DNA of 44,811 nucleotides from Clostridia bacterium (GTDB taxonomy: Bacteria; Bacillota; Clostridia; Christensenellales; Aristaeellaceae). The stretch's first letter is position 1. Each line of letters begins with the position of its first letter. The notes below the pieces were generated by a model. It saw only the letters and a program-made list of their open reading frames with translations, had not been told where the DNA came from and did not search any database. A program made the position numbers and the translations under genes. The stretch is taken from NCBI GenBank assembly GCA_017463245.1, contig JAFTPN010000001.1, positions 1 to 44,811 of the forward strand, written 5' to 3'. Positions 1 to 10,652 of this stretch are shown here, piece after piece.

Positions 1-66
1 CAAGGTGTGGCCATGCATAAGCCTTCCCCTTGAGGGGAAGGTGGCCGAAGGCCGGATGAGGTGGAA
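1..66. repeat. Palindromic intergenic repeat, family R1 (partial at window edge)
   Basis: The element contains the hairpin CCTTCCCCTTGAGGGGAAGG followed by GTGGCC and a GGATGAGGTGGAA end. The first 23 bases match the middle of the paired R1 units at 3047 and 4421, so the left half of a paired unit lies outside the window. The function is unknown; these elements sit only between genes. Confidence 0.75.
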
Positions 67-75
67 CGCTGCTTC

Positions 76-240
76 CCCCGCGTCGCGGCGCATCCGTTAT
101 GCGCCGTGACCCCTGCTTATATGCGTACAAAACGCTACCCCCGCATGGGTTTCGAAAGGGTCGAAGACCCTTCGTGGGGATTCTCAAGGGGCAAAGCCCC
201 TTGAGCGGTGGAGTCCAGAGGAGGCAGAGCCTCCTCTGGG
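76..240 (+). repeat. Hairpin-array repeat, copy A
   Basis: This is a unit of about 160 bases made of four successive hairpins: GGCGCA/TGCGCC (87-105), GAAGGGT-type (154-173), TCAAGGGGC/GCCCCTTGA (184-204) and CCAGAGGAGGC/GCCTCCTCTGG (215-239). The reverse complement of 8297-8453 follows the same order with compensating changes in the stems. It is therefore a dispersed repeat rather than a local structure. Nothing in it codes for protein. Confidence 0.75.
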
Positions 241-242
241 GC

Positions 243-279
243 TTGCATTGCAAGGGAGAAACATGGTATACTGTATAAT
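243..279 (+). promoter_or_regulatory. Putative secA promoter
   Basis: TATAAT is at 274-279, and an extended -10 form TG-G-TATACT overlaps it at 265-273. Possible -35 boxes (TTGCAT at 243, TTGCAA at 248) have non-ideal spacing, so the -10 assignment is the firm part. It lies 37 bases upstream of the secA start. Confidence 0.45.
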
Positions 280-315
280 GCGTTCGTATAGACACGGGCG
301 GGTTAGGAGACTATT

Positions 316-3015
<2,700 letters not shown>

Positions 3016-3046
3016 AGTCCTCTTGCAGAGGGCGTAAGCAGCGGCT

Positions 3047-3162
3047 TTCCACCTCATCAGTCCCTTCGGGACAGCTTCCCCTCAAGGGGAAGCCATGGCG
3101 TATGGCCATGCAAAAGCCTTCCCCTTGAGGGGAAGGTGGCCGTTAGGCCGGATGAGGTGGAA
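3047..3162. repeat. Palindromic intergenic repeat, family R1 (inverted pair)
   Basis: Two R1 half-elements face each other: TTCCACCTCATCAG...CTTCCCCTCAAGGGGAAG and CTTCCCCTTGAGGGGAAG...GGATGAGGTGGAA. A short spacer (ATGGCGTATGGCCATGCAAAA) lies between them. The whole unit can fold into one long stem or two hairpins. It follows secA and could act as a transcript-end structure. The remaining bases to prfB (3163-3286) show no gene or clear promoter. Confidence 0.8.
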
Positions 3163-3286
3163 ACTTACAGGCTGGAATTGATGGATAGAAAAAAGAAAGC
3201 TGGAACAACGATGACTGGATTCTTGTAACGGGTCAATGATCACACTTTTCATCCTACTTTGACATACAAGAAACGAGGTAATTACA

Positions 3287-4387
3287 ATGCTGGAACTGGA
3301 ACAGTATGCCCAGGACATCGAAGTGATCCGCAAGTCCCTGCTGGCCGCAGGCGATGCGCTGCACATTGACCACATCAAGGAGCAGATCGACGAGCTGACC
3401 GAGGAAATGAATCAGCCCGAGTTCTGGAACGATGCAGAGCGTTCCGCCAAGGTGAACCAGAAGCTGGGTCAGCTGAAAAACAAGGTGGAGCACTACGAAA
3501 AGCTGCTCTCATCTGCCGATGACATCGAGGTGATGATGGATCTGGCCAAGGAGGAGAACGACCAGGATATGGTGGACGAGGTGGGCGAAGAGCTGCAGCA
3601 CCTCCGCGAGGCCGCCGATGCCCTGGAGCTGGAGACCCTCATGCGCGGCGACTATGACGACAGCCCCGCCATTCTCTCCCTCCACGCCGGTGCTGGCGGC
3701 ACCGAGGCTCAGGACTGGACGCAGATGCTCTACCGCATGTACACCCGCTATTGCGAAAAGATGGGCTTCACCGTGAAGGTGCTGGACTACCTGGACGGCG
3801 ATACCGCTGGCGTGAAGTCCGTGACCTTTGAGGTCAGCGGCGACCATGCCTATGGCTACCTCCGCGGCGAGAAGGGCGTGCACCGCCTGGTGCGCATCTC
3901 CCCCTTCGATGCCAATGCCCGCCGCCAGACCTCCTTCAGCTCCCTGGACGTGTCCCCCATCCTGGAGGACGACGAGGGCGAGATCGAGATCAACATGAAG
4001 GATGTCCGCGTGGACACCTACCATTCCTCCGGCGCTGGCGGCCAGAACGTGAACAAGACCTCCTCCGCCGTGCGTATGACCCACTTCCCCACCGGCATCG
4101 TGGTCGCCTGCCAGACCGAGCGCGACCAGGTGCAAAACCGCGCCACCTGCTTGCGCATGCTGCGCTCCAAGCTCCTGGAACTCCGCGAGCGCGAGAAGGA
4201 ACAGCAGATGGCCGACATCAAGGGCGAAATGAAGAAGATCGAGTGGGGCAGCCAGATCCGCTCCTACGTCTTCCAGCCCTACACCATGGTGAAAGACCAC
4301 CGCACCGGCTTCGAAGTCGGCAACATCGACGACGTGATGAACGGCAACCTGGAAGGCTTTGTGACTTCCTACCTGAAGATGCAATAA
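3287..4387 (+). CDS. prfB: Peptide chain release factor 2 (no programmed frameshift)
   Basis: RF2 recognises UAA and UGA stop codons and triggers peptide release on the ribosome. The SPF tripeptide that distinguishes RF2 is at residues 205-207, and the catalytic GGQ loop is at 251-253. The protein has 366 residues, the normal full length. The usual in-frame UGA after about 25 codons, with its CUU slip site and internal Shine-Dalgarno, is absent. The reading frame runs uninterrupted from the ATG at 3287 (preceded by GAGG) through the N-terminal helices into the core. RF2 synthesis here cannot be autoregulated by +1 frameshifting. Confidence 0.97.
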   Translation: MLELEQYAQDIEVIRKSLLAAGDALHIDHIKEQIDELTEEMNQPEFWNDAERSAKVNQKLGQLKNKVEHYEKLLSSADDIEVMMDLAKEENDQDMVDEVGEELQHLREAADALELETLMRGDYDDSPAILSLHAGAGGTEAQDWTQMLYRMYTRYCEKMGFTVKVLDYLDGDTAGVKSVTFEVSGDHAYGYLRGEKGVHRLVRISPFDANARRQTSFSSLDVSPILEDDEGEIEINMKDVRVDTYHSSGAGGQNVNKTSSAVRMTHFPTGIVVACQTERDQVQNRATCLRMLRSKLLELREREKEQQMADIKGEMKKIEWGSQIRSYVFQPYTMVKDHRTGFEVGNIDDVMNGNLEGFVTSYLKMQ

Positions 4388-4420
4388 TTGCTGTGATGGC
4401 AGACGGAGCGATGCAGCAGC

Positions 4421-4537
4421 TTTCCACCTCATCAGTCGCTGCGGCGACAGCTTCCCCTCAAGGGGAAGCCAAGGTATGGCCATGCAAAAGCCTTCCCCTT
4501 GAGGGGAAGGTGGCCGTAAGGCCGGATGAGGTGGAAA
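4421..4537. repeat. Palindromic intergenic repeat, family R1 (inverted pair)
   Basis: This has the same architecture as the unit at 3047: an inverted pair of R1 hairpins with a GGTATGGCCATGCAAAAG-type spacer. Its right end (GATGAGGTGGAAA) creates a spurious in-frame ATG upstream of the next gene. Confidence 0.8.
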
Positions 4538-4576
4538 GTTGCTAATACACCCTGTTTGCAGAAAACGAATTGCTAT

Positions 4577-5266
4577 ATGACATCACGCAAACTCCTTGCC
4601 GCCTTGTGCGGCATTCTGCTTTCCCTGGCCGCTGCGGTGGCGGTGCTGGCCTTCCTGCTGGATGGCATGGGCGGCTCTGCGCCGCTGATGCACTCCCTCA
4701 TGCAGCGCCATGCCCCGCCGGAGGCCACCGGACTGCCCCAGGAACACTATCCCGCCATGGCGGAGATGATCACCGATTATCTCTCCGGCCGGGAGCAGAC
4801 CTTCCAGTTCTCCTTTGCGGATAGCGACGGCGTGAGCCGCCAATGCTTCCGGGATTACGAGCAGCAGCACATGGCGGATGTGAAGGTGCTGTTTGACCTG
4901 TGCCGCGGGGTGCTGCTGATGTCCGTGCTGGCTTTGCTGGCGCTGGGCGGCGGCGCGTATGCCCTGCGGGATCAGCGGCGACCCGTGGCGCAGGGCTTTC
5001 TGGCGGGCGTGCTGGGCGTGCTGCTGGCGGTGGTTGCGCTGGCCGTGTGGGGCGTGCTGGACTTTGAGGGGCTGTTTGTGCTGTTCCACCGCCTGTCCTT
5101 TTCCAACGACCTGTGGCAGCTGAACCCGCAGACCGACCTGCTGATCCGGCTGATGCCCCTGAACTTTTTCATCCACTATGCCGCGCTGCTGGGCGGTACC
5201 TGGCTGGGGGCGCTGGCGCTGTTTGCGCTGGCTGCCCGGCACTTATCCAAGAGGTGGAAACGATGA
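4577..5266 (+). CDS. DUF1461 / TIGR01906-type integral membrane protein
   Basis: This 229-residue membrane protein has one N-terminal transmembrane segment (about residues 7-27), an external segment of about 80 residues, and three further hydrophobic segments. The conserved family signature is visible as FHRLSFSNDLWQLNP followed by QTDLLIRLMP. The biochemical role of this family is not known to me. I place the start at 4577 because the upstream ATG at 4526 lies inside the R1 repeat; the ribosome binding site at 4577 is weak. The gene overlaps tsaD by four bases (ATGA), so the two are probably co-translated. Confidence 0.85.
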   Translation: MTSRKLLAALCGILLSLAAAVAVLAFLLDGMGGSAPLMHSLMQRHAPPEATGLPQEHYPAMAEMITDYLSGREQTFQFSFADSDGVSRQCFRDYEQQHMADVKVLFDLCRGVLLMSVLALLALGGGAYALRDQRRPVAQGFLAGVLGVLLAVVALAVWGVLDFEGLFVLFHRLSFSNDLWQLNPQTDLLIRLMPLNFFIHYAALLGGTWLGALALFALAARHLSKRWKR

Positions 5267-6321
5267 CCTATGAAGAAGCGGCGCGAAACACCGTCTCGCG
5301 CCTGAAGAAGCAAGACAAGGTGCGCATTCTGGCCCTGGAGACCTCCTGCGATGAGACCGCCGCTGCGGTGATCGAGAATGGCCGCACCATTGTGTCCAAC
5401 GTGGTGTTCAGCCAGATCGACCTCCACGCCCTGTATGGCGGCGTGGTGCCGGAGATCGCCTCCCGTGCCCATGTGGAGGCCTGCGACCGGGTGGTGGATC
5501 AGGCTGTGAAGGAAGCGGGCATGACCCTCTCCGATGTGGACGCCTTCGCCGTGACCTACGGCCCCGGCCTGGTGGGTGCGCTGCTCACCGGTGTGAACTG
5601 CATGAAGGGTCTCAGCTACGCGCTGGGCAAGCCCCTCATCCCTGTGAACCACATCGAGGGGCATGTTTCCGCAAACTACCTCACCCACCCCGACCTGGAG
5701 CCGCCCTTTGTGTGCCTGGTGGTGAGCGGCGGCCACAGCCATCTGGTGCAGGTGACGGACTATGGCGAGTATCGCCTGCTGGGCCAGACCATGGACGACG
5801 CGGCGGGCGAGGCCTTTGACAAGGCGGCTCGCGTGCTGTGCCTGCCCTATCCCGGCGGCCCCCGCATCGACGCCCTGGCCGAGGAGGGCGATCCCCACTA
5901 CCTCACGCTGCCCCATCCCCATCCCGATGGGCGGTACGATTATTCCTTCTCCGGTCTCAAGACTGCTTTCCTCAACGCTGCCCACAAAATGGAGCAGAAG
6001 GGCGAGGAGCTGCCGAAGGCGGACATGGCGGCCTCCTTCCGCTGGGCGGTGGTGTCCTCCCTGGTGGAAAAAGCCGTGCTGGCCGCCCAGGAGACCGGCG
6101 CCAAATGCCTGGCCATGGCGGGCGGCGTATCGGCCAACCGCCTGTTGCGCCGCATGATGCAGGAAGAATGCGACAAGGCGGGCATCCCCCTGTACATGCC
6201 CAAGGTCTCCCTCTGCACCGACAACGCCGCCATGATCGGCTCCGCGGCCTACTACCGGCTGCTGCGGGGCGAGGTGGCCGACCTGACGCTGAATGCCCAG
6301 CCCGCGCTGCGGCTGGTGTAA
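5263..6321 (+). CDS. tsaD: tRNA N6-adenosine threonylcarbamoyltransferase TsaD
   Basis: TsaD transfers the threonylcarbamoyl group onto A37 of ANN-decoding tRNAs, working with TsaB and TsaE. The Kae1/TsaD metal-binding motif NHIEGH is near residue 130, followed by the ASKHA-fold motifs VVSGGHSHL, DDAAGEAFDK and the late AGGVSANRLLR segment. The 352-residue length is normal. The start at 5263 was chosen because it follows AAGAGGTGG, makes an ATGA overlap with the upstream stop, and places the conserved ILALETSCDETA block about 20 residues in. The reading frame remains open upstream to 5113, but that part is the shadow of the preceding gene. Confidence 0.96.
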   Translation: MTYEEAARNTVSRLKKQDKVRILALETSCDETAAAVIENGRTIVSNVVFSQIDLHALYGGVVPEIASRAHVEACDRVVDQAVKEAGMTLSDVDAFAVTYGPGLVGALLTGVNCMKGLSYALGKPLIPVNHIEGHVSANYLTHPDLEPPFVCLVVSGGHSHLVQVTDYGEYRLLGQTMDDAAGEAFDKAARVLCLPYPGGPRIDALAEEGDPHYLTLPHPHPDGRYDYSFSGLKTAFLNAAHKMEQKGEELPKADMAASFRWAVVSSLVEKAVLAAQETGAKCLAMAGGVSANRLLRRMMQEECDKAGIPLYMPKVSLCTDNAAMIGSAAYYRLLRGEVADLTLNAQPALRLV

Positions 6322-6339
6322 CACATAGGAGGTATACCA

Positions 6340-6732
6340 ATGAAGAACAAGAACATCTGGCAGGCCATCAAATTCACCCTGTTCTCCATTTCCGCAGGCA
6401 TTGTGCAGGCGGGCAGCTTCGCCATCCTGCATGACGTGCTGGGGCTGGAGAGCTACTGGCTGAGCCACGTGCCCTCCCTGGTGCTGTCGGTGATCTGGAA
6501 TTTCACCTTCAACCGCAAGTACACCTTCAAGCCCACCAACGATATCAAGCGGGATATGCTGCTGGTGGCGCTGTATTACCTGGTGTTCACCCCTGCCTCC
6601 GCCCTGTGGGGCACCTGGCTGGAAAAGCTGGGTCTGCACGACTGGCTGATCGAGATCATCAACATGCTGGTGAACTTCGTCACCGAGTTCCTGTTCCAGA
6701 AGTTCGTGGTCTACCGGGAGAAGAAAGATTAA
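6340..6732 (+). CDS. GtrA-like family membrane protein
   Basis: This 130-residue protein has four predicted membrane segments and the GtrA-family pattern, including the WNFTFNRKYTF motif between segments 2 and 3. GtrA-type proteins are thought to move lipid-linked sugars across the membrane or to help cell-wall polymer glycosylation. Here the function is inferred from family alone. The ATG at 6340 follows a strong AGGAGG site, 18 bases after tsaD, so it probably shares that transcript. Confidence 0.88.
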   Translation: MKNKNIWQAIKFTLFSISAGIVQAGSFAILHDVLGLESYWLSHVPSLVLSVIWNFTFNRKYTFKPTNDIKRDMLLVALYYLVFTPASALWGTWLEKLGLHDWLIEIINMLVNFVTEFLFQKFVVYREKKD

Positions 6733-6813
6733 GTTTTTCTCATTTTCTTCTCATGGAAACCAACTGGAAGCGACGGGGGCAGCGTGATATCATACAGCCA
6801 TGGAGGTTGATTG

Positions 6814-7023
6814 ATGATGTTGCGACTGCTGACCTGGCCCTTCCGTGTGGCCGCTGACCTGATGGGACTGATTCTGAGCCTGGCTGGCTCCATGATCGGC
6901 CTGTGCATTGGCTTTGTGATCTGCTGCCTGGGCGTGCTCCTGTGCCTGACGGGCATTGGGATGATCATTGGCATCCCGCTGGCCATCTTTGGCGGCGGGC
7001 TGATGCTGAAGAGTATTTTCTGA
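6814..7023 (+). CDS. Small glycine-rich membrane protein, unknown function
   Basis: This 69-residue protein is almost entirely hydrophobic. It has two membrane segments (about residues 15-38 and 40-62) rich in Gly, Leu and Cys and ends in GGGLMLKSIF. GGAGG at 6802-6806 is seven bases before the ATG at 6814; a TTG at 6811 and an ATG at 6817 are alternative starts. I do not recognise the family. The terminator directly after it supports a real transcribed gene. Confidence 0.6.
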   Translation: MMLRLLTWPFRVAADLMGLILSLAGSMIGLCIGFVICCLGVLLCLTGIGMIIGIPLAIFGGGLMLKSIF

Positions 7024-7040
7024 ATAGGTTGAATGAAAAA

Positions 7041-7086
7041 GACTGGCAAGGATGAAGGGGTGCTTCTTCCTTGCCAGTTGTTTTTT
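7041..7086 (+). terminator. Rho-independent terminator after the small membrane protein
   Basis: The stem ACTGGCAAGGA pairs with TCCTTGCCAGT and is followed by a run of T at 7080-7086. Confidence 0.85.
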
Positions 7087-7128
7087 AGTGCTGCACCACC
7101 ATACAGAAAGATTTATTCCCCCTAATCG

Positions 7129-7157
7129 TTGCACACACAACCTTTTTGTGGTAAACT
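7129..7157 (+). promoter_or_regulatory. Putative promoter of the DUF362/ferredoxin gene
   Basis: TTGCAC (7129-7134), a 17-base spacer and TAAACT (7152-7157) lie just after the terminator and 36 bases before the gene start. Confidence 0.5.
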
Positions 7158-7192
7158 GACCTCAACATATGAAAATTGGAGGTCATCCACCG

Positions 7193-8296
7193 ATGGCATC
7201 GAAAGTTTATTTCTGCGACCTGCGTACCCGCCATGGCGAAACCCTGCTGCAAAAGCTCCGCCGCCTGATCAAGACTGCGGGCATGGATCAGATCGACTTC
7301 GACGGCAAGTTCACCGCCATCAAGCTCCACTTTGGCGAATTGGGCAACCTGGCCTTCCTGCGCCCCAACTATTCCAAGGTGGTGGCGGATTTCGTGAAGG
7401 AGCTGGGCGGCCATCCCTTCCTCACCGACTGCAACACCCTCTATGTGGGCAGCCGCAAGAATGCCCTGGATCACATGGACACCGCCATGGAGAACGGCTT
7501 CAGCCCCATGTCCACCGGCTGCCAGGTGATCATTGCCGATGGCCTCAAGGGCACCGACGAGGCCTATGTCCCCGTGAACGGCGACTATGTGAAGGAAGCC
7601 AAGATCGGCCGCGCGGTGATGGATGCGGACATCTTCATCAGCCTGAACCACTTCAAGGGTCACGAGGGCGCTGGCTTTGGCGGCGCGCTGAAGAACATCG
7701 GCATGGGCTGCGGCTCCCGCGCGGGCAAGATGGAAATGCACTCCGCTGGCAAGCCCTTTGTGGATCAGGATGCGTGCATCGGCTGCGCCATCTGCCAGAA
7801 GAACTGCGCCCACGAGGCCATTACCATCGAGAGCCGCAAGGCCAGCATTGACCACAGCAAGTGCGTGGGCTGCGGCCGCTGCATCGGCGCCTGCCCCAAG
7901 GATGCCACCCGCCCCGCTGAGGACGAGAGCAATGATATCCTGAACCGCAAGATCGCCGAATACGCCCAGGCCGTGGTGCAGGGTCGCCCCCACTTCCACA
8001 TCAGCCTGGTGATCGACATCAGCCCCTATTGCGATTGCCATGCCGAAAACGACCTGCCCATCCTGCCGGACATCGGCATGTTCGCCAGCTTTGACCCCGT
8101 GGCGCTGGATCAGGCCTGCGTGGACGCCTGCCTCAGGCAGCAGCCCATCCCCGGCAGCCGCCTGGACGAAATGCCCCACATCTGCGATGACCACTTCATC
8201 AACAGCCAGCCCGCCACCGACTGGCGCTCCCAGCTCGCCCACGCCGAAAAAATCGGCCTCGGCACCCGGGAGTACGAGCTTATTGAGATGCGATAA
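7193..8296 (+). CDS. DUF362 domain protein with two [4Fe-4S] ferredoxin motifs
   Basis: This 367-residue protein has a DUF362 domain over the N-terminal part and two ferredoxin cluster motifs in the middle, CIGCAICQKNC (about 193) and CVGCGRCIGAC (about 223). A further DUF362-like segment follows (DISPYCDCHAEND...). Such proteins are common in anaerobic Clostridia and are assumed to handle electrons; the true reaction is unknown. The start at 7193 follows GGAGG (spacing about 10); an upstream ATG at 7169 overlaps the likely leader and lacks a good site. The gene has its own promoter and is followed directly by a hairpin-array repeat. Confidence 0.88.
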   Translation: MASKVYFCDLRTRHGETLLQKLRRLIKTAGMDQIDFDGKFTAIKLHFGELGNLAFLRPNYSKVVADFVKELGGHPFLTDCNTLYVGSRKNALDHMDTAMENGFSPMSTGCQVIIADGLKGTDEAYVPVNGDYVKEAKIGRAVMDADIFISLNHFKGHEGAGFGGALKNIGMGCGSRAGKMEMHSAGKPFVDQDACIGCAICQKNCAHEAITIESRKASIDHSKCVGCGRCIGACPKDATRPAEDESNDILNRKIAEYAQAVVQGRPHFHISLVIDISPYCDCHAENDLPILPDIGMFASFDPVALDQACVDACLRQQPIPGSRLDEMPHICDDHFINSQPATDWRSQLAHAEKIGLGTREYELIEMR

Positions 8297-8453
8297 GCAG
8301 AGGGCTCTGCCCTCTGCACTCCCGCCCAAGGGCTCTGCCCTTGGGAATCCCGCGAAGGGACTTCGTCCCTTTCGAAACCCATCCTGTGAGAGCATACAGG
8401 GTGGGTTTTCCTTTGGGGTCACGGAGCGCAACGGGCGCTCCGCGACGCGGGGA
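8297..8453 (-). repeat. Hairpin-array repeat, copy B (inverted relative to copy A)
   Basis: The hairpins are GCAGAGGGC/GCCCTCTGC (8297-8317), CAAGGGC/GCCCTTG (8327-8343), CGAAGGGAC/GTCCCTTTCG (8353-8374) and GGAGCGC/GCGCTCC (8423-8441). The reverse complement aligns end to end with 76-240. It begins at the base after the DUF362 stop codon, so it may end that transcript. Confidence 0.75.
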
Positions 8454-8472
8454 CTGTAAGGCTATGCACTGC

Positions 8473-8535
8473 CAAAAGCCTCCCTCCCCGAGGGAGGTGG
8501 CAGCCGCTTGCGGCTGACGGAAGGAGTGGTTCTGC
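8473..8535. repeat. Palindromic intergenic repeat, family R2 (single element)
   Basis: The element has a CCTCCCTCCCCGAGGGAGG hairpin, then GCAGCCGCTTGCGGCTGACGG, and ends GGAGTGGTTCTGC. The same ends recur at 10653-10818. Confidence 0.7.
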
Positions 8536-8562
8536 CGCTTGCATCAACGCATTACTTTTCTT

Positions 8563-8610
8563 GCACATTGTAGGGGCGATCTGCGATCGCCCGCCCGCCG
8601 CACTTATGCA
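8563..8610 (+). repeat. Short palindromic repeat, family R3
   Basis: GCACATTGTAGGGGCGATC, then a GCGATCGC-type palindrome and a CCGCCGCAC end. A near-identical inverted copy of about 48 bases is at 10897-10944. Confidence 0.65.
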
Positions 8611-8645
8611 CCGTCATGCCCTTCTGCGAAAAACTGGAGAAATAC

Positions 8646-8674
8646 TTGCATTATGCCGCTATGTGTGTTAGATT
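8646..8674 (+). promoter_or_regulatory. Putative promoter of the lysA-family gene
   Basis: TTGCAT (8646-8651), a 17-base spacer and TAGATT (8669-8674) lie 36 bases before the start codon. Confidence 0.5.
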
Positions 8675-8709
8675 GAAAAAGAATTTTACAAGCGATGGAG
8701 TGATCGGTC

Positions 8710-9969
8710 ATGCCGAATTTCAATCTGACGGACGAAGTGTTTCAGGGGGCGGCGGCGCAGTTCCCCACGCCCTTCCATCTTTACGACGAGGCGGGCATCC
8801 GCCGCAATGCGCGGGCGCTGAAGGCGGCCTTTGCCTGGTGCGAGGATTTCCAGGAGTATTTTGCTGTGAAGGCCCTGCCCAATCCCACCGTGCTGCGCAT
8901 TTTGCAGGAGGAAGGCTGCGGCGTGGACTGCTCCAGCGAGACCGAGCTGCTCCTCTCCGAAGCCCTGGGCTTTGCTGGCCGGGACGTGATGTTCTCCGCC
9001 AACAACATGCCGCCCCAGGAGTTTGAGCACGCCCGCGCCATGGGTGCCTACATCAACCTGGACGACATTACCCACATCGATATCCTCAAGGAGCATGGCG
9101 GCATTCCGGAGTGCATCTGCTGCCGCTATAACCCCGGCGGAGATTTCAAGATCGGCACCGCCATCATGGGCAACCCCGGCGACGCCAAGTACGGCTTCAC
9201 CTATCCCCAGCTGCAGGAAGGTCTGAAGCGGCTGAAGGAGCTGGGCGCGAAGGAGTTTGGCCTCCACGCCTTCCTTTCCAGCAACAACACCGACAACAGC
9301 TACTATCCCACCCTGGCCAAGATCCTCTTCAAGTGCGGCAAGGATCTGGCGGAGGAGACCGGGCTGAAGCTGAGCTTCATCAACCTCTCCGGCGGCGTGG
9401 GCATCCCCTACCGTCCCGAGCAGGAGAAGACCGACATCATGCAGGTGGGCGAGGGCGTGCGCCAGGCCTACCAGGCCGTGTTCCCCAATGGCGGCGTGGC
9501 CATCAAGACCGAGCTGGGTCGCTGGATGACCGGCTCCGAAGGCTGGCTGGTGACCCATGCCACCCACCACAAGGATACCTACAAGCACTACATCGGCGTG
9601 GACGCCTGCGCCGTGAACCTGATGCGTCCCGCCATGTACGGCGCGTATCACCACATCACCGTGTGCGGCAAGAATCACCTGCCCTGCGACCATGTGTACG
9701 ACGTGGCCGGTGCGCTCTGCGAAAACAACGACAAGTTTGCCATCGACCGCGCTCTGCCGGAGATCACCGAGGGTGACCTGATCGTGATCCACGACACCGG
9801 CGCCCACGGCTATGCCATGGGCTACAACTACAATGGCCGCCTGCGCTCTGCCGAGGTGCTGTACAAGGAGGATGGCTCCTACCAGCTCATCCGCCGCGCC
9901 GAGCGCCCCGAGGACTACTTCGCCACCCTGGACATCGACCCCGTGGCGTCCAAGCTGAACCTGAAGTAA
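8710..9969 (+). CDS. lysA: Diaminopimelate decarboxylase-family enzyme (fold III PLP)
   Basis: The likely reaction is decarboxylation of meso-diaminopimelate to lysine. The 419-residue protein has the alanine-racemase/ornithine-decarboxylase type III layout: PLP lysine in EYFAVKALPNPT (K54), a glycine loop LSGGVGIPY (about 228-237), and the C-terminal HDTGAHGYAMGYNYNGR segment that matches LysA enzymes. Two details differ from textbook LysA: the HIGS-type motif reads HAFLSS, and the C-E-S motif reads CEN. A related substrate cannot be excluded. ATG at 8710 follows TGGAGTG. The phosphoesterase gene follows 12 bases later, suggesting one transcript. Confidence 0.8.
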   Translation: MPNFNLTDEVFQGAAAQFPTPFHLYDEAGIRRNARALKAAFAWCEDFQEYFAVKALPNPTVLRILQEEGCGVDCSSETELLLSEALGFAGRDVMFSANNMPPQEFEHARAMGAYINLDDITHIDILKEHGGIPECICCRYNPGGDFKIGTAIMGNPGDAKYGFTYPQLQEGLKRLKELGAKEFGLHAFLSSNNTDNSYYPTLAKILFKCGKDLAEETGLKLSFINLSGGVGIPYRPEQEKTDIMQVGEGVRQAYQAVFPNGGVAIKTELGRWMTGSEGWLVTHATHHKDTYKHYIGVDACAVNLMRPAMYGAYHHITVCGKNHLPCDHVYDVAGALCENNDKFAIDRALPEITEGDLIVIHDTGAHGYAMGYNYNGRLRSAEVLYKEDGSYQLIRRAERPEDYFATLDIDPVASKLNLK

Positions 9970-9981
9970 GGAGAGACCGAC

Positions 9982-10524
9982 ATGAAGTGGCTCATTGCCT
10001 CGGACATCCACGGCTCTGCCTACTGGTGCGAAAAGCTGCTTGATGCCTACAAGGCCGAGGCGGCCGACCGCCTGCTGCTGCTGGGCGACGTGCTGTATCA
10101 CGGCCCGCGGAACGATCTGCCGGATGGGTATGCCCCCAAGCAGGTCATTGCCATGCTCAACGCCATGAAGGAGGACATCCTCTGCGTGCGCGGCAACTGC
10201 GAGGCCGAGGTGGATCAGATGGTGCTGGACTTCCCCGTGCTGGCGGACTACGCCCTGCTGTGCGAGGGGACGAAGCTGATCTACTGTACCCACGGCCATG
10301 TGTACAACAATGCCAAGCTGCCGCCCCTGCGCAACGGGGACGTGCTGCTCCACGGCCATACCCACATCCCCGCCTGGGAGGATCACGGCAGCTACCGCTA
10401 CCTGAACCCCGGCTCGGTGAGCATCCCCAAGGAGGGCAGCTGGCACGGCTATATGCTGCTGGAAAACGGCGTGTTCACCTGGAAGGACTTTGAGGGAAAC
10501 GTGCAGCACGAGTTGGTGCTGTGA
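9982..10524 (+). CDS. yfcE: YfcE/MJ0936-type metallophosphoesterase
   Basis: This is a 180-residue calcineurin-like phosphodiesterase with the full metal-binding set: SDIHG (about 8-12), LLGDVLYHG (about 34-42), RGNCE (about 70-74), THGH and HGHTH. Family members cleave simple phosphodiesters in vitro; the natural substrate is not established. A GGAGAG site precedes ATG at 9982. It lies directly after the lysA-family gene and before a strong terminator. Confidence 0.9.
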   Translation: MKWLIASDIHGSAYWCEKLLDAYKAEAADRLLLLGDVLYHGPRNDLPDGYAPKQVIAMLNAMKEDILCVRGNCEAEVDQMVLDFPVLADYALLCEGTKLIYCTHGHVYNNAKLPPLRNGDVLLHGHTHIPAWEDHGSYRYLNPGSVSIPKEGSWHGYMLLENGVFTWKDFEGNVQHELVL

Positions 10525-10533
10525 ATAGGAATG

Positions 10534-10566
10534 AAAGAGCGCATCGCTGGGCGGTGCGCTCTTTTG
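10534..10566 (+). terminator. Rho-independent terminator after yfcE
   Basis: AAAGAGCGCA pairs with TGCGCTCTTT around a short loop, ending in TTTTG. Confidence 0.8.
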
Positions 10567-10652
10567 CGTGGCGGGGGTGGTTTTGCTGCTTGTATCATGG
10601 CGTAGCTTAGATGCCTACGGATGCAAACATAAGTGACGAAATGGAAGAAGTT

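Noticed and set aside
3181-3228. 15-codon frame with ATG upstream of prfB, possible leader peptide or prfB first exon
   Set aside because: No good ribosome binding site, and prfB already has a complete N-terminus. No slip site links the two.
4526-4576. Upstream ATG (MRWK...) as start of the DUF1461 gene
   Set aside because: This ATG belongs to the R1 repeat end, and similar false starts arise at other R1 copies. The membrane segment begins naturally at 4577.
8299-8709. Lysine riboswitch before the lysA-family gene
   Set aside because: The region is made of the hairpin-array, R2 and R3 repeats plus a promoter close to the gene; there is no room for or match to an L-box core.
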